From assembly GCA_003576745.1 (NCBI GenBank), contig QEVR01000001.1, positions 186,001 through 250,000 of the forward strand: 64,000 nucleotides of DNA, given 5' to 3'. This stretch comes from Candidatus Uhrbacteria bacterium (lineage in GTDB: Bacteria > Patescibacteriota > Patescibacteriia > 2-12-FULL-60-25). Below, in pieces: positions 43,103 to 52,871 of the stretch. Below the pieces are notes generated by a model. That model made no database searches. It was not told the origin of the DNA and worked only from the letters and a program-made list of their open reading frames with translations. The position numbers and the translations under genes are program-made. How positions within the stretch are numbered: position 1 is the first letter of the stretch; each line of letters begins with the position of its first letter.

Positions 43103-44258
43103 AATCATGGGCCAGCCAGATCTCTATTGCGTCATGAAGTCCCTCCGGGACCACGAACGCGGAATCAAACCTGATTCCGCGTGGGTTCGCGCGAACAGGG
43201 AAACGCTGCTCATGCAGGTGCGGAACAGCATTCCCTCCGCAGACGTCGCGGCGAAAAATCGCATTCTGGCGCAAACAGGTTCGCGCATGCTCAAAATCAT
43301 CCGCGGTCCGGTATTGTCGTTTACCGCCATTCTCGCCGCGCTTTTGGGCGGATCGCTCGTGTCCGTAAGCGCGGCGGAACGTTCCCTGCCCGGCGATTCC
43401 TTATATGCGCTCAAACTCGTTACGGAACAGGCGCGGCTTGCGCTCACCACCGAGCAGTCCGCGCGCATGAAGTTGAAGGTAGAATTCACCAAGCGCCGCG
43501 TTGAGGAACTTCGGACCATTGCTACAACGCCGGTCAGCAAAAAAGACGAGCGCGCGGCAAAGGCCGCGGAAATTTTGAAACAGGATTTGAATACGCTCAA
43601 ACAGCAGCTGGAGAATGCAAAAACGTCCGGCACCACGAAAGAACTCGCGGACGCCGTGAAGGTGGTTGAAAAAGAAACGGTACAGGTCGTCAAAACGCTC
43701 ACGGAAACGAAAAAAGAATTGGGCGGAGACGTTCAGCTTACCGTTTCCGATGCGCAGGCGAGCGCGGCGGATATTGGCATTCAGGCGCTTCAGGCGCTTG
43801 TGGACGTGCAGGGTTCCGATGAAGGCGGCGTAACAGATGAGGGTCTCGAGGCATCGCTTGCGGCGCATGCGGAGGTTGCAAAGAACGTTGCCGCGAACAC
43901 CATGGAGCTGGCCGCGCAGTCGGAAGCGTCCACCGCCTCGTCGACCACGTCCGTTACCTCAACGTCCGCCATCGCGCTCGCTAAAAACGTCGAAGCCATG
44001 CTCTTTGAAGCGCAGCAGCTCCTGTTGGATGGAAAGTCCGCCGAGGCCATTCAGAAAATAAAGGAGGCGAGTCTCCAGTCCTTCCTCGCGCAAAAACAAA
44101 TGGAGGGCATTCAGCAGATCTCGGGCGATTCGGGTATGGCGGGGATCACCAACGCTGCCGCGATCTCCACATCAACGTCCGTGACGGGGAACGCAGACGT
44201 CTCCGCATCTTCCTCGCAGGAAACGCAGGACGCATCATCCGCATCGGGCGGCCAATAA
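43092..44258 (+). CDS. DUF5667-type membrane protein, putative anti-sigma partner
   Basis: A 388-residue protein. The cytoplasmic N-terminus of about 70 residues could bind the sigma factor. One transmembrane helix follows (VLSFTAILAALLGGSLVSVSAA, about residues 74-95). The DUF5667-like start AERSLPGDSLYALKLVTEQARLALTTEQSARMKLKVEFTKRRVEEL comes directly after it, then long coiled-coil-prone helices and a Ser/Thr/Ala-rich C-terminus. ATG 43092 overlaps the sigma gene stop. Anti-sigma function is inferred from gene order; the DUF itself is uncharacterised. Confidence 0.82.
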   Translation: MHHKIMGQPDLYCVMKSLRDHERGIKPDSAWVRANRETLLMQVRNSIPSADVAAKNRILAQTGSRMLKIIRGPVLSFTAILAALLGGSLVSVSAAERSLPGDSLYALKLVTEQARLALTTEQSARMKLKVEFTKRRVEELRTIATTPVSKKDERAAKAAEILKQDLNTLKQQLENAKTSGTTKELADAVKVVEKETVQVVKTLTETKKELGGDVQLTVSDAQASAADIGIQALQALVDVQGSDEGGVTDEGLEASLAAHAEVAKNVAANTMELAAQSEASTASSTTSVTSTSAIALAKNVEAMLFEAQQLLLDGKSAEAIQKIKEASLQSFLAQKQMEGIQQISGDSGMAGITNAAAISTSTSVTGNADVSASSSQETQDASSASGGQ

Positions 44259-44329
44259 CCATCATTCATTCACGAACATCCTTTCCCTTCCACGCTTTCT
44301 CTTTATCCCTCCCGATCATTCTAGGCATA

Positions 44330-44547
44330 CCCCGCCTCATTGGGCGCCCCTCTCGATTTCGACAGAGGCGTCCAACCGGGCGGGGGGAGGATCGTCACCC
44401 GGATGCGGGTTTCCGTCCTTGTAAACGCCCGCTCGCATTTCTCAAGCATCCTCGCCAGGCCATTTCGTTTCAAAGGTCGATCCCGGCTATGCCGGGAAAC
44501 GGATGGGTACTATTCACCATCCGATGCGCCGATTCCTACGGATCGGC
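44330..44547 (+). promoter_or_regulatory. structured 5' leader of the candidate S-layer gene
   Basis: The 317-bp gap 44259-44575 holds no gene but many hairpins: an outer stem CCCCGCC/GGCGGGG (44330-44336, 44379-44385) that encloses a CGCC-CTCT/AGAGGCG stem; ACCCG/CGGGT (44397-44410); TCCCGGC-tat-GCCGGGA (44481-44497); GGATGG/CCATCC (44501-44522); and GCCGAT/ATCGGC (44528-44547). No known riboswitch class is recognised. It could stabilise a very abundant mRNA or regulate its translation. Confidence 0.5.
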
Positions 44548-44575
44548 AGCATCAACTCCAACATCATTCAACAAC

Positions 44576-47500
44576 ATGCATTCCATCAAGAAAGCATTCT
44601 CAACGTTCGTCACCTTTACGACCGTCCTTTGGTCCATGGGTGGAGCGTTGCTCTTCCCGGGAGTTGCGCAAGCCGCAACCCTTTCCCCCGGCGACCTTAT
44701 TAAGGCCTCCGGCCCGGCGGTGTATTACTATGCCGCTGACGGGAAGCGTTACGTATTCCCGAACGAAAAGACCTATTTCTCGTGGTATAACGATTTCTCG
44801 TCCGTGGTGACCATTACGGATGCAGAACTCGCCGCCATCATGATTGGCGGAAATGTCACGATCCGCCCGGGCACCAGCCTGGTGAAGATCACGACAGACC
44901 CGAAGGTCTATGCCATCTCCAGCAATTGCGGGATGCTCCACTGGATTCAAAGCGAAACGCTTGCGCAGCAGCTCTACGGAGCCAACTGGGCACAGCGCGT
45001 CGTTGACGTTCCAGACGCATTCTTCGTCGACTATGAAGTCGGTTCTCCGATTTCCAGCGCCGTCCACCCGGACGGGACCGTAGTAAACTACGCGTCCAAT
45101 CCGAGCATGTGGTACGTGGTCTGGAACGGCCAGAAGCGCGAGCTTCAGGGCACCGCGGCAGCCGACAACATGCTTAACCCCGCAACGTGGGGCATGACAA
45201 CCACCATCGATTACACGACCGGTTCCCCGATTACGGGCAAGATTGCCGAACTCTCGGACGTCGGCTGCCCCTCGGCGACTCCGTCGGTAACCGGCGGCGT
45301 GACCGTTACGCTGGCGTCTGACACGCCGGCCGGCGTCACAGTTCCGCGCAACTCCTCCTCCAATGCCGTTGTCAAGGTTAACTTGACGGCCGGCAATGCG
45401 GCGGCGCGCGTGAACGGTTTGCGCTTTAAGCGCGTGGGCGTAGGAAACGCGAGCGATATCGCCAATGCGTACGTCTACGACCAGAACAAGGTTCGTCTCA
45501 CCACGGGACGCACCATCAATTCCACCACACACGAAGTGGAATTCAGCTCGCTTGGCATTGATGTCCCGGCAAACAGCACCGTTGCGGTGTATGTATACCT
45601 CGACTTCAGCGTCGCCTCCGGTTCTGAAGGCGGCGTCCACGCCATGCAGCTCGCTGACGCCGCAAGCGTCGTTATCGAAGGAACGGGCACGGTCACCGGG
45701 AACTTCCCGATTACCGGTAACTCGTTCACGGTCGGTGCCGCTTCCGCGGCCCGCGTAGACGTCGAAAAGGGCGTTACGCCGTCAAATCCGACCATCGGCG
45801 CCAAGGACAAGGAAATCTCGAACTTCCGAATTACGGCCAACACCAATGATGTCGAAATTCGCCAGATCAACGTGTACCAGGCCGGTTCGGTAAACAACTC
45901 TGACTTGAGCAACTTCAAGCTCTGGCAGGGCAGCACGCTCGTTGCAACGGGCGGCGCGGTATCCAGCGACAACCTCATTACCCTGGTTTTCAATCCCGCC
46001 TTCGTTATTACGAACGGGACAACCAAGGTGTTCAGCCTCACGGCTGATGTAGGCGGACGCGCAGGTCGCACCATCCGCACCTACGTTGAATACACCACGG
46101 ACGTTACGGCCATAGACAAGGTCTATAATGCCGGCGCATTCGTATGTATCAACAATACGGTGACGGGTTGTACGACAGGCAACTCCAACTTCGACGGAAC
46201 CGGTACGAATTACGTTGAAGTGACCACCGAGGGCGGAACCCTTACGGTGACCTTCAACGGCCCCACCACGCAGAACGTGGCCAAGGGCACGCTCGGCGTT
46301 CCGTTGTTCAATGTCACGCTGACCGCAGCGGACAGTGCGCTCGAAATCCGTAAACTGAACATCGTGCTCACGGCCGGCGGCGGCGGAGTTGTGAAGGGTT
46401 CGGCAGGTACCGAATACTTCCGCAACTTCCGTCTTCGCGACATCAACACGGGTGTCACGGTCATGGGTCCGATCAATATGCCTTCGGGCGTGGCGAACAG
46501 CGCCGCAACCACGGGCGCCTTCACGTTCACGGACAGCTGGAACCTGAACGCAAACCAGGTCCGCGATCTTGAGCTCGTGGCTGACATCTCCAATTCGGAA
46601 GATGGCGCGAACGAACTCTTCGGCGACGGCAATAACACCTACACCCTCACGATGAACGCCTTCGGCTCGTCCGATGTGCGCGTGGTGGACACGGGTGAAT
46701 TCCTCGCGACCTCGCAGATCGTTCCGAATTCCAACATCGTCGGCAATCCGCTCACCGTAAAGGCTTCGAGCCTTTCGGCCGCGCTTGCGACCAACCCGGT
46801 TGGAACCACCATTGTGAAGAAGCAGGCTGACGTTGACGCGGTGGGCATTACGCTTTCCGCGGGTCAGCAGAGCGACGTAACCATAACCTCCATGAAGGTG
46901 AGTGGTATGGCCCAGACGGCATTCGTGCCGGGCTACACGGCGGCCAAGTTCGGCCAGCTCGTGACGTCCCTCAAGCTCTTCGACGGAACAACGCAGCTCG
47001 GCACCGCCAAGGCGCCGAACACCACCACGGGCGACGCCACATTCACCGGCATTAACCTCCTGATCCCGAAGGGAACCACCAAGCAGCTGACCGTCAAGGC
47101 CACGCTCGCCTCCACGGTTTCCACCACCACGTCCACGGACGACTTTGCCATCGGCATTGCCGCAGCCGCGGATATTACGGCCCAGGACGGCGACGCCAAC
47201 ACGGTGAATGCCACGCTCTCCGCCGGACTCGTCGCGAACGCGTCGGCCGCCGGACAGACCGTGATTCAGAGCGTCCGCAACAGCGGTACGATTACCTACC
47301 AGCAGGACAGCCATCCGCAGACGACCATCCTCGTTGCCGGAGGCTCCACCTGGAAGGTCTTCTCCCGCTATAAGGCAACGGCACAGTACGAAAGCGCCGA
47401 ACTCGACCGCGTTCAGGTGATTCACCCGAATGACGGCGGCAAGAACGGCGACTTCTCGATGATTGCCGTGGCTGTGGGCGGCGATGTGACCAATCGTCAG

Positions 47501-48472
47501 GACATCCTCTCGGCCGGCGCAACCGGTACGAAGGACGTTGACATGAGCCAGAACAAGATTACGGTTCCGAAAGACGGTTCCGTGAACTTCGAACTCTGGG
47601 GTCAGATCTCCAGCCTCTCGTCCACCTCATCTGCAACCGCCAACTCCCCGCGCTCCGGCGACACGCCGAGTCTGGGCGTTGCAACGAATACGCAGACGGG
47701 CGAATGGGACGCAAACTATGCCGCGAAGATCAACATCCGGGCAACCGGTTTGGCATCCGGCGAACGTCTGTATGACGGCGCCAAGAACGGCCTTGTCGGA
47801 AACACCATGGTGCTCCGCAAGACCAAGCCGACCGTAACCAAGCTCGCTGTTGGCAGCACCACCATTACGAACGGCGCCGACACGGAACTCTACAAGTTCC
47901 AGGTGACGCCTGACGCCAATGGCGGCTCCGTGGCATGGAAACAGATTATCTTCACGGTAAGCTTCTCGGGCACGCAGACCCTGAACAACTTCAGGCTCTA
48001 CAAGGGCTCGCAGATGCTCTCGGTTACCCCGGGATCCCGCGAAGTCTTCATTACCGGCGCAACCGGTACGGACCTGACAGGTTCCAATAACCTGCAGGGC
48101 AATACCGTTGTTGTCCGCTTGGTAAACGAAGAATCCGTTTCCGGCTCCGGCACGGTGTACACCTTGCGTGCCACACCGAACGGCGCTTCTGCCGGCGACT
48201 CGATCGCTACGCAGTTCAAGCGAAACACGACAGGCACCGTTACCGGGTATCTCACCGATGACGGCGGCGTCTCCGGCTACGTAGGCTCGCTCGGTATTGA
48301 CACCGCAGTGTCACCGGACAACACCTCGAATGCCGACGGCAGCTTCGTGTGGTCCGATAACGTCGATGTTCCGCACAGCTTCGCCTCTGGCACGGCTGGC
48401 GGCTCTCGCGACTGGACGGACGACGTGCTCGTCGAAGACCTGACGCAGACGCAATCCCTCAGCAAGTCGTAA
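44576..48472 (+). CDS. large secreted beta-rich protein, candidate S-layer protein
   Basis: A 1298-residue protein. The signal peptide (TVLWSMGGALLFPGVAQA) is cleaved before ATLSPGD. Residues about 35-220 hold a domain with GDLIKASGPAVYYYAADGKRYVFPNEKTYFSWYNDF and WIQSETLAQQLYGANW, familiar from Patescibacteria surface proteins. The rest is a long array of beta-sandwich modules rich in Thr, Asn, Gly and Val, with repeated phrases (TKVFSLTADV, TLTVTFNGP, NTVVLRNT-like strands). Codon choice is strongly biased (AAC, ACC, AAG, GGC), as in highly expressed genes. Size, secretion, composition, dedicated leader and a strong terminator suggest the S-layer subunit; that is inference. No Shine-Dalgarno site. 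Confidence 0.8.
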   Translation: MHSIKKAFSTFVTFTTVLWSMGGALLFPGVAQAATLSPGDLIKASGPAVYYYAADGKRYVFPNEKTYFSWYNDFSSVVTITDAELAAIMIGGNVTIRPGTSLVKITTDPKVYAISSNCGMLHWIQSETLAQQLYGANWAQRVVDVPDAFFVDYEVGSPISSAVHPDGTVVNYASNPSMWYVVWNGQKRELQGTAAADNMLNPATWGMTTTIDYTTGSPITGKIAELSDVGCPSATPSVTGGVTVTLASDTPAGVTVPRNSSSNAVVKVNLTAGNAAARVNGLRFKRVGVGNASDIANAYVYDQNKVRLTTGRTINSTTHEVEFSSLGIDVPANSTVAVYVYLDFSVASGSEGGVHAMQLADAASVVIEGTGTVTGNFPITGNSFTVGAASAARVDVEKGVTPSNPTIGAKDKEISNFRITANTNDVEIRQINVYQAGSVNNSDLSNFKLWQGSTLVATGGAVSSDNLITLVFNPAFVITNGTTKVFSLTADVGGRAGRTIRTYVEYTTDVTAIDKVYNAGAFVCINNTVTGCTTGNSNFDGTGTNYVEVTTEGGTLTVTFNGPTTQNVAKGTLGVPLFNVTLTAADSALEIRKLNIVLTAGGGGVVKGSAGTEYFRNFRLRDINTGVTVMGPINMPSGVANSAATTGAFTFTDSWNLNANQVRDLELVADISNSEDGANELFGDGNNTYTLTMNAFGSSDVRVVDTGEFLATSQIVPNSNIVGNPLTVKASSLSAALATNPVGTTIVKKQADVDAVGITLSAGQQSDVTITSMKVSGMAQTAFVPGYTAAKFGQLVTSLKLFDGTTQLGTAKAPNTTTGDATFTGINLLIPKGTTKQLTVKATLASTVSTTTSTDDFAIGIAAAADITAQDGDANTVNATLSAGLVANASAAGQTVIQSVRNSGTITYQQDSHPQTTILVAGGSTWKVFSRYKATAQYESAELDRVQVIHPNDGGKNGDFSMIAVAVGGDVTNRQDILSAGATGTKDVDMSQNKITVPKDGSVNFELWGQISSLSSTSSATANSPRSGDTPSLGVATNTQTGEWDANYAAKINIRATGLASGERLYDGAKNGLVGNTMVLRKTKPTVTKLAVGSTTITNGADTELYKFQVTPDANGGSVAWKQIIFTVSFSGTQTLNNFRLYKGSQMLSVTPGSREVFITGATGTDLTGSNNLQGNTVVVRLVNEESVSGSGTVYTLRATPNGASAGDSIATQFKRNTTGTVTGYLTDDGGVSGYVGSLGIDTAVSPDNTSNADGSFVWSDNVDVPHSFASGTAGGSRDWTDDVLVEDLTQTQSLSKS

Positions 48473-48539
48473 TCTTCCGGCTCGGGCTACGGCCTAGGCC
48501 TCTAGAAAACGCTTGCGAGCGCGTCTCGCGTACAAGCAG

Positions 48540-48564
48540 CCCCCCGGGTTTTTCCGGGGGGTTT
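48540..48564 (+). terminator. intrinsic terminator
   Basis: Perfect 8-bp stem CCCCCCGG/CCGGGGGG (48540-48547, 48554-48561) with a T5-6 loop, followed by TTT. Strong end for the candidate S-layer transcript. Confidence 0.9.
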
Positions 48565-48570
48565 GCTATG

Positions 48571-48718
48571 GGGAGGTTGGTGGTTATTGGATATTCGTTA
48601 TTGGTTGTTGGTTTGGAGAATGAGAAGCGTTCCTGTGTAAAACCCGATAGAAAAAAACCAGCAACCAATAACCAACAACTATCAATCGGCTGCCATTTAC
48701 CAATTGCTATTTTCTGTC
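48571..48718. repeat. heptanucleotide tract C
   Basis: Eight units at 48571-48626 (for example tattggt, tgttggt) and nine at 48656-48718 (for example aaccagc, aaccaat), separated by about 30 bp. The second block is the approximate reverse complement of the first (ttggttg against caaccaa), so the tract is also an imperfect inverted repeat. The downstream end provides the promoter of the next gene. Confidence 0.8.
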
Positions 48719-48733
48719 CTTGCCTGCTATCCT
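48704..48733 (+). promoter_or_regulatory. promoter formed at the end of heptad tract C
   Basis: TTGCTA (48704-48709), 18-bp spacer and TGcTATCCT (48725-48733). The -10 ends 12 bases before ATG 48746. Confidence 0.5.
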
Positions 48734-48745
48734 CTTCCCATTCTT

Positions 48746-51145
48746 ATGAATCGAGACACTGCTTTGAAAATTTTTAAGTTCCTGACATACGTAGGGATAT
48801 ACGGGGGGTTGCTCATGCCGGTAATGTTTTTACCGGTGGTGATTTTCCCCTTTGTTTTTTCCAAGCTGGTGTTTTTACAGGTTCTTATCGGCCTTACCTT
48901 TCCGGCATACGTGGCGCTCGCTTGGATGGATCCGGCCTATCGTCCGCCGAAGTCAATGCTCTATTGGGCGATTATCGCGTATTTCGTTGCCCTGTCGCTT
49001 TCCACGGCTTTTTCGGTTGATCCTATCCGTTCCTGGTGGGGGAATCAGGAGCGCATGAACGGCTTGTTTACGCTTTTGCATTTGTTCGCCTGGCTCACCA
49101 TGACCATCGGCGTCTTAAAGTCATGGAAGCAGTGGTATCGGCTCCTGAATTATCAGGTTGCCCTGTCCGTATTCATGGCCGTGATCGCGCTTTTGCAAAA
49201 GCCGTTTCCACGGCTGCTTCAGTTCCAGGCAGGGGATCGCGTGGGTGGACTGCTCGATAACCCCATTTACATGGGGGCGTATCAAATTTTCAGTCTCGCC
49301 TTTATTGCCCTGCTCTTTTTGAAAACAAAGGACAAGCTCGCGCGTTTTTGGTTTATCGTGGCGGCCTGCATCGATCTTGCGGCATTTTTTGCCGCCCAGT
49401 CGCGCGGGGCGCTCATCGGGCTCGCCGCCTTCGTGGCCGTGTTCGCTCTGTACTATGCCGTGTTTACGAAGCAGAAAAAGGTGAAGCTGGCCGTGTTGGG
49501 AGGCGCCGGGGCATTCTTCGGTCTGTATGTGGTGGCATTCCTCTTCCGTGCAACGGCATTCGTGCAGAGCATTCCGTTTTTGCCGCGTCTGTTGAATTTG
49601 CAGGCCGCCACGGAAACGCGATTTATCGCCTGGCGTATTGCGTGGGAAGGCTTTCTGGAGCGTCCGCTTACCGGATGGGGCTTTGATGCCTTCCACATTC
49701 TTTTCAATCTCAAATACAATCCGCGTTCGCTCGAATTCGGCTATTATGAAACCTGGTTCGACCGCGCGCACAATACCGTGATGGACGTTATTTCCATGAC
49801 AGGGCTCTTCGGTATTGTCACGTTCGCCGCCATTTTTCTTACGCTGTTCATTTTGGTATGGAAAGCATGGAGGCGCGGCTGGATTGACCTGCCCATCGCG
49901 GCCATTCTTACGGCTTTGCCTGTCGGCTATTTCCTTCAAAATCTATTCGTGTTCGACCATCCCGCGGCATTTTCCATGAGCTATTTGATGTTTGCGCTTA
50001 CCATCGCGGCAACACAGCCGGCATTCATCGGAGAAAAAGAAGAGAGCGAGGCGGCAAAAGCCGCGGCCGCAAAGCCGAAAACGCGCACGGCTCCGTGGGT
50101 GCTGTTCGCCGCGCTTCAAATCGCCATGCTTTTTGTGGTGTGGCGGTATTCGGTATTGCCGTTCAAGGCATCCACGCTTTCCATACGTGGCAATCAGCTG
50201 TTGTCCGTGGGGCGCATTGATGAGGGATGGCAGTTATTGAAGCAGGCGGGAACCATCCCAACGCCCTATGTGGACGAGCAAACATTCCTGCTGTCCCGGG
50301 ACATGATTGACCTTGCCCGCAGCGGCGCTCTGGCCAATTATCCCAAATGGCCCGAAATGTTCGATCACGTAAAGCGGATTTCGGAGGCGCATTTGAAAGA
50401 CCACCCGCGCAATACGCACCCATTATTTATTTATGCGCGATTCCTTCAGGAAATGATCCCTCTGCTTCCGGAAGAAGAGCGCATGCAAACCGCCATTCTT
50501 TCGGAGCAAATGTACAAGCGCGCCATCGACACGTCTCCTAAACGCCAACAGCTGTATTTCGGCCTTGCGCGTTTGTATTCTTCAGCAGGCCAGAAAGATC
50601 AGGCCTATGACACGCTTAAAACCGCGCTTGATTTTAACCGCGATGTGGGGGAGAGCTGGTGGTATGTGGGGCTCACGGACTGGTTCGATCGCGGCAATGA
50701 AGATGCCGGATCGCAGGCCATCTTAAACGCCGTGGATGCGAAATCGCCGTATCAGTTGCAGGTAGTGAATGATGCTTTCCTGCTTGCACAGGCGGCTGCC
50801 CTGCACAATGACGTGGAAACGCTTAAAGCTGTTTTGGCGGCTCTTCCCAAACTCGGCGGCGGGAGCGTGCAGCTGTATCTGCAGATTGCGCGCGTTATGG
50901 AACGCGCGGGTCTCATTGAAGAGCGGAACATTATTCTGAACGCCATTCTGCAAATCGATCCGAGCATCGGGCCCCAGCTGGAAGGGTTGCGCACTGGACT
51001 CGCGTCAAGCATTGATGAATCCATACAAATGGCGGGAGCATTTATTCCTACCACCACACCCGACATTGTCCCGCCTTCGGATGCCGTTCCGGAAGAGAAC
51101 AATACGACCACGGCTTCGGCCGGCGGCTCCGGACCGCGACGGTAG
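48746..51145 (+). CDS. O-antigen ligase family membrane protein with C-terminal TPR region
   Basis: A 799-residue protein. About 12 transmembrane helices occupy residues 8-480. The Wzy_C region includes AAQSRGALIGLAAFVAVFALYY, the arginine-rich ETRFIAWRIAWEGFLERPLTGWGFDAFHILF and YETWFDRAHNTVMDVISMTGLFGI, matching the RxxW and HNxxLxxxxExGxxG landmarks (Asp-Arg-Ala-His-Asn). Residues about 520-770 contain tetratricopeptide-like repeats (YFGLARLYSSAGQKDQAYDTLKTALDF). Ligase plus TPR proteins are common in Patescibacteria and may glycosylate surface proteins. Its position after the candidate S-layer gene makes that protein a plausible acceptor; this is inference. Confidence 0.85.
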   Translation: MNRDTALKIFKFLTYVGIYGGLLMPVMFLPVVIFPFVFSKLVFLQVLIGLTFPAYVALAWMDPAYRPPKSMLYWAIIAYFVALSLSTAFSVDPIRSWWGNQERMNGLFTLLHLFAWLTMTIGVLKSWKQWYRLLNYQVALSVFMAVIALLQKPFPRLLQFQAGDRVGGLLDNPIYMGAYQIFSLAFIALLFLKTKDKLARFWFIVAACIDLAAFFAAQSRGALIGLAAFVAVFALYYAVFTKQKKVKLAVLGGAGAFFGLYVVAFLFRATAFVQSIPFLPRLLNLQAATETRFIAWRIAWEGFLERPLTGWGFDAFHILFNLKYNPRSLEFGYYETWFDRAHNTVMDVISMTGLFGIVTFAAIFLTLFILVWKAWRRGWIDLPIAAILTALPVGYFLQNLFVFDHPAAFSMSYLMFALTIAATQPAFIGEKEESEAAKAAAAKPKTRTAPWVLFAALQIAMLFVVWRYSVLPFKASTLSIRGNQLLSVGRIDEGWQLLKQAGTIPTPYVDEQTFLLSRDMIDLARSGALANYPKWPEMFDHVKRISEAHLKDHPRNTHPLFIYARFLQEMIPLLPEEERMQTAILSEQMYKRAIDTSPKRQQLYFGLARLYSSAGQKDQAYDTLKTALDFNRDVGESWWYVGLTDWFDRGNEDAGSQAILNAVDAKSPYQLQVVNDAFLLAQAAALHNDVETLKAVLAALPKLGGGSVQLYLQIARVMERAGLIEERNIILNAILQIDPSIGPQLEGLRTGLASSIDESIQMAGAFIPTTTPDIVPPSDAVPEENNTTTASAGGSGPRR

Positions 51146-51600
51146 TTTTTGTCATTCTTCAACCGTCCGCGTGCGGACGGTTGAAGAATCCCTTGGCAGA
51201 GTAGCAGTTTCATTATCCACGTATCAGTTCAAAAAACCTTTGCGCCATCCAAGGGATTCTTCGTGGTCCCGGCAAGCCGGGACTCCTCAGAATGACAAAA
51301 GGCTACTTTCTTGCTTTCACCTTCCTGAGTCCCGACGCATGTCGAGGCACTGACCGCATGTGTCTCCATGGGGTCGGTACAAGCAGAAACGTCCAATCGA
51401 GACGCTGATCGCTATTGCCTCTCCGGGACCACCAATACATACAGAGTCGTCCATACTGCAACAGGGATCCTTCACCCCGCCTTTGGCGGGGTTCAGGAAA
51501 GTCGTTTACGTATGTCGGCGGCGGGGTTCAGGAAAGAAGGAGGTGTGTTGTGCATGAAGGCGGGGCTTAGAAAGAAGAAATGTTCGATTTGATCAGGATA
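51146..51600. repeat. REP-like palindromes and repeats between convergent genes
   Basis: No gene seen in about 460 bp. A perfect 17-bp palindrome with 2-nt centre lies at 51154-51189 (attcttcaaccgtccgc and its complement). A second hairpin gtcccggc-aa-gccgggac lies near 51264. The words gattcttc and cagaatgac occur as in REP-type elements of other bacteria. The block 51461-51502 resembles 42003-42044, and ggcggggttcaggaaag occurs twice (near 51486 and 51520). Confidence 0.65.
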
Positions 51601-51612
51601 ACAGGAGAATCT

Positions 51613-52791
51613 TTACGCCACGCCATGTTTCGGCGCGAGCACGCGGAATGTGTCGTCCCACATGCGCTGTTCCTGAAATCGTTCCTGAATTTGGCTGCGT
51701 CCCGCTTGCCCCATCATCCCGCGTTTTTCCGGGCGCTGCATTATATTATCTATCGCATCCGCCAGCGCCTTTGGCGTTTTCGGCGGCACGATGATGCCCG
51801 CATCGCCAAGCATCCAGCGGTTGGCGCCGACATCCGTTGCAATGCAGGGAATAGAGGCCGCCATGGCCTCGAGCAGAGTCCATGGCATGCCTTCTTTGGC
51901 GGAGGGGAGGACAAAGATATCCGCTCCGCGGAGCAGGGAAGCGATATTGTTCCGTTTTCCCGGGAGCGAAACCCTATCTTCTAGTCCGAGTTCCCCACGC
52001 TTCGCTTCCAGCATGCGCCGTTCATCTCCGTCGCCGACAATGAGAAAACGAAGGTCGTTCTTATTCCGGATGAGTTTTATGGCGTCCATATATCCGAGAA
52101 GATCTTTTGTCGGATAAAAATTCGCGATCGTCAGAATGATGTACGCAGCATCACGATTGCGCGATGCTGTTGCCACATCCGTTTCCCAGAGATCGTGGAG
52201 CGCGCTCCGTGCCGCCTCGCGCGGCAGGAGCCGGCTTTCAAAAGTTTCGATGTCGAGACCATTCGGAATGGCCGCAATCGCTTCCCGCGCTATAATGCCG
52301 TGGCGTTTTGCGAGCTCCGCATCGCCGGGATGTACGACGATAATGACATCTTTCAGAGGCGCCGTCAGCTTTTCCATCCAGAGACGAAGCGTTTTTTGCA
52401 GCGGAGAAACGGGATCCAAAAAAGACCATCCCCCGATGCGGTATACAATACGCGGAACGTCCTCGCGGTGCGCGGCAATGGAACCGAGAACCCCGGCCTT
52501 GGAACTGTGAAGATACACGGTATCCGGTTTCCATTCGCGGAGCAGCGCGCGTATTTCGCGTATGCCCTTTATGTCTTTCATTGGCGCGAGCGGCCGCACG
52601 AGATGCTCAAGCGCACGCGATGCGATTCCGGCTCCTGCGCATTCGTCGGGTAAATCTCCTTTACCACCATACGCCACCAAAACATCAAATCCGCGCCGAC
52701 GGGCTTCCATGGCGGCTTTCACGATATATTGCTGAACGCCGCCCCAATCCGCCTGGGTCACGATAAAGAGAATTCGCCCGTTTTCCTGCAT
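51613..52791 (-). CDS. GT4 family glycosyltransferase
   Basis: A 392-residue GT-B enzyme: MQENGRILFIVTQADWGGVQQYIVKAAMEA, PDTVYLHSSKAGVLGSIAA, VVHPGDAELAKRHG, AIPNGLDIETFES, then TIANFYPTKDLLGYMDAI and the donor-site PSAKEGMPWTLLEAMAASIPCIATDVG. ATG 52791 is preferred over ATG 52800 because the -10 hexamer of a good promoter overlaps the latter, so the expected transcript begins at 52791. It is the only glycosyltransferase gene of the region on the minus strand. Confidence 0.9.
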   Translation of the reverse strand: MQENGRILFIVTQADWGGVQQYIVKAAMEARRRGFDVLVAYGGKGDLPDECAGAGIASRALEHLVRPLAPMKDIKGIREIRALLREWKPDTVYLHSSKAGVLGSIAAHREDVPRIVYRIGGWSFLDPVSPLQKTLRLWMEKLTAPLKDVIIVVHPGDAELAKRHGIIAREAIAAIPNGLDIETFESRLLPREAARSALHDLWETDVATASRNRDAAYIILTIANFYPTKDLLGYMDAIKLIRNKNDLRFLIVGDGDERRMLEAKRGELGLEDRVSLPGKRNNIASLLRGADIFVLPSAKEGMPWTLLEAMAASIPCIATDVGANRWMLGDAGIIVPPKTPKALADAIDNIMQRPEKRGMMGQAGRSQIQERFQEQRMWDDTFRVLAPKHGVA

Positions 52792-52798
52792 ACATGCC

Positions 52799-52827
52799 AT
52801 CTTAGTCAGGTCCGGTCATCTTGACAA
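52799..52827 (-). promoter_or_regulatory. promoter predicting a leaderless mRNA
   Basis: On the minus strand: TTGTCA (52827-52822), 17-bp spacer, TAAGAT (52804-52799). Seven bases separate the -10 from ATG 52791. Confidence 0.6.
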
Positions 52828-52871
52828 ATCGGCTAAATGTAGCTGAAAAGGTAGAATGCAGGGGATGGGGA

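Noticed and set aside
44474-44550. A known riboswitch in the S-layer gene leader
   Set aside because: The hairpins do not match the conserved cores of c-di-GMP, c-di-AMP, SAM, TPP, cobalamin or Mg riboswitches as I know them.
45782-47425. A 547-codon open frame antisense to the candidate S-layer gene
   Set aside because: Produced by the strong codon bias of the sense gene; the composition is Arg/Gly/Val-rich and no start signals are present.
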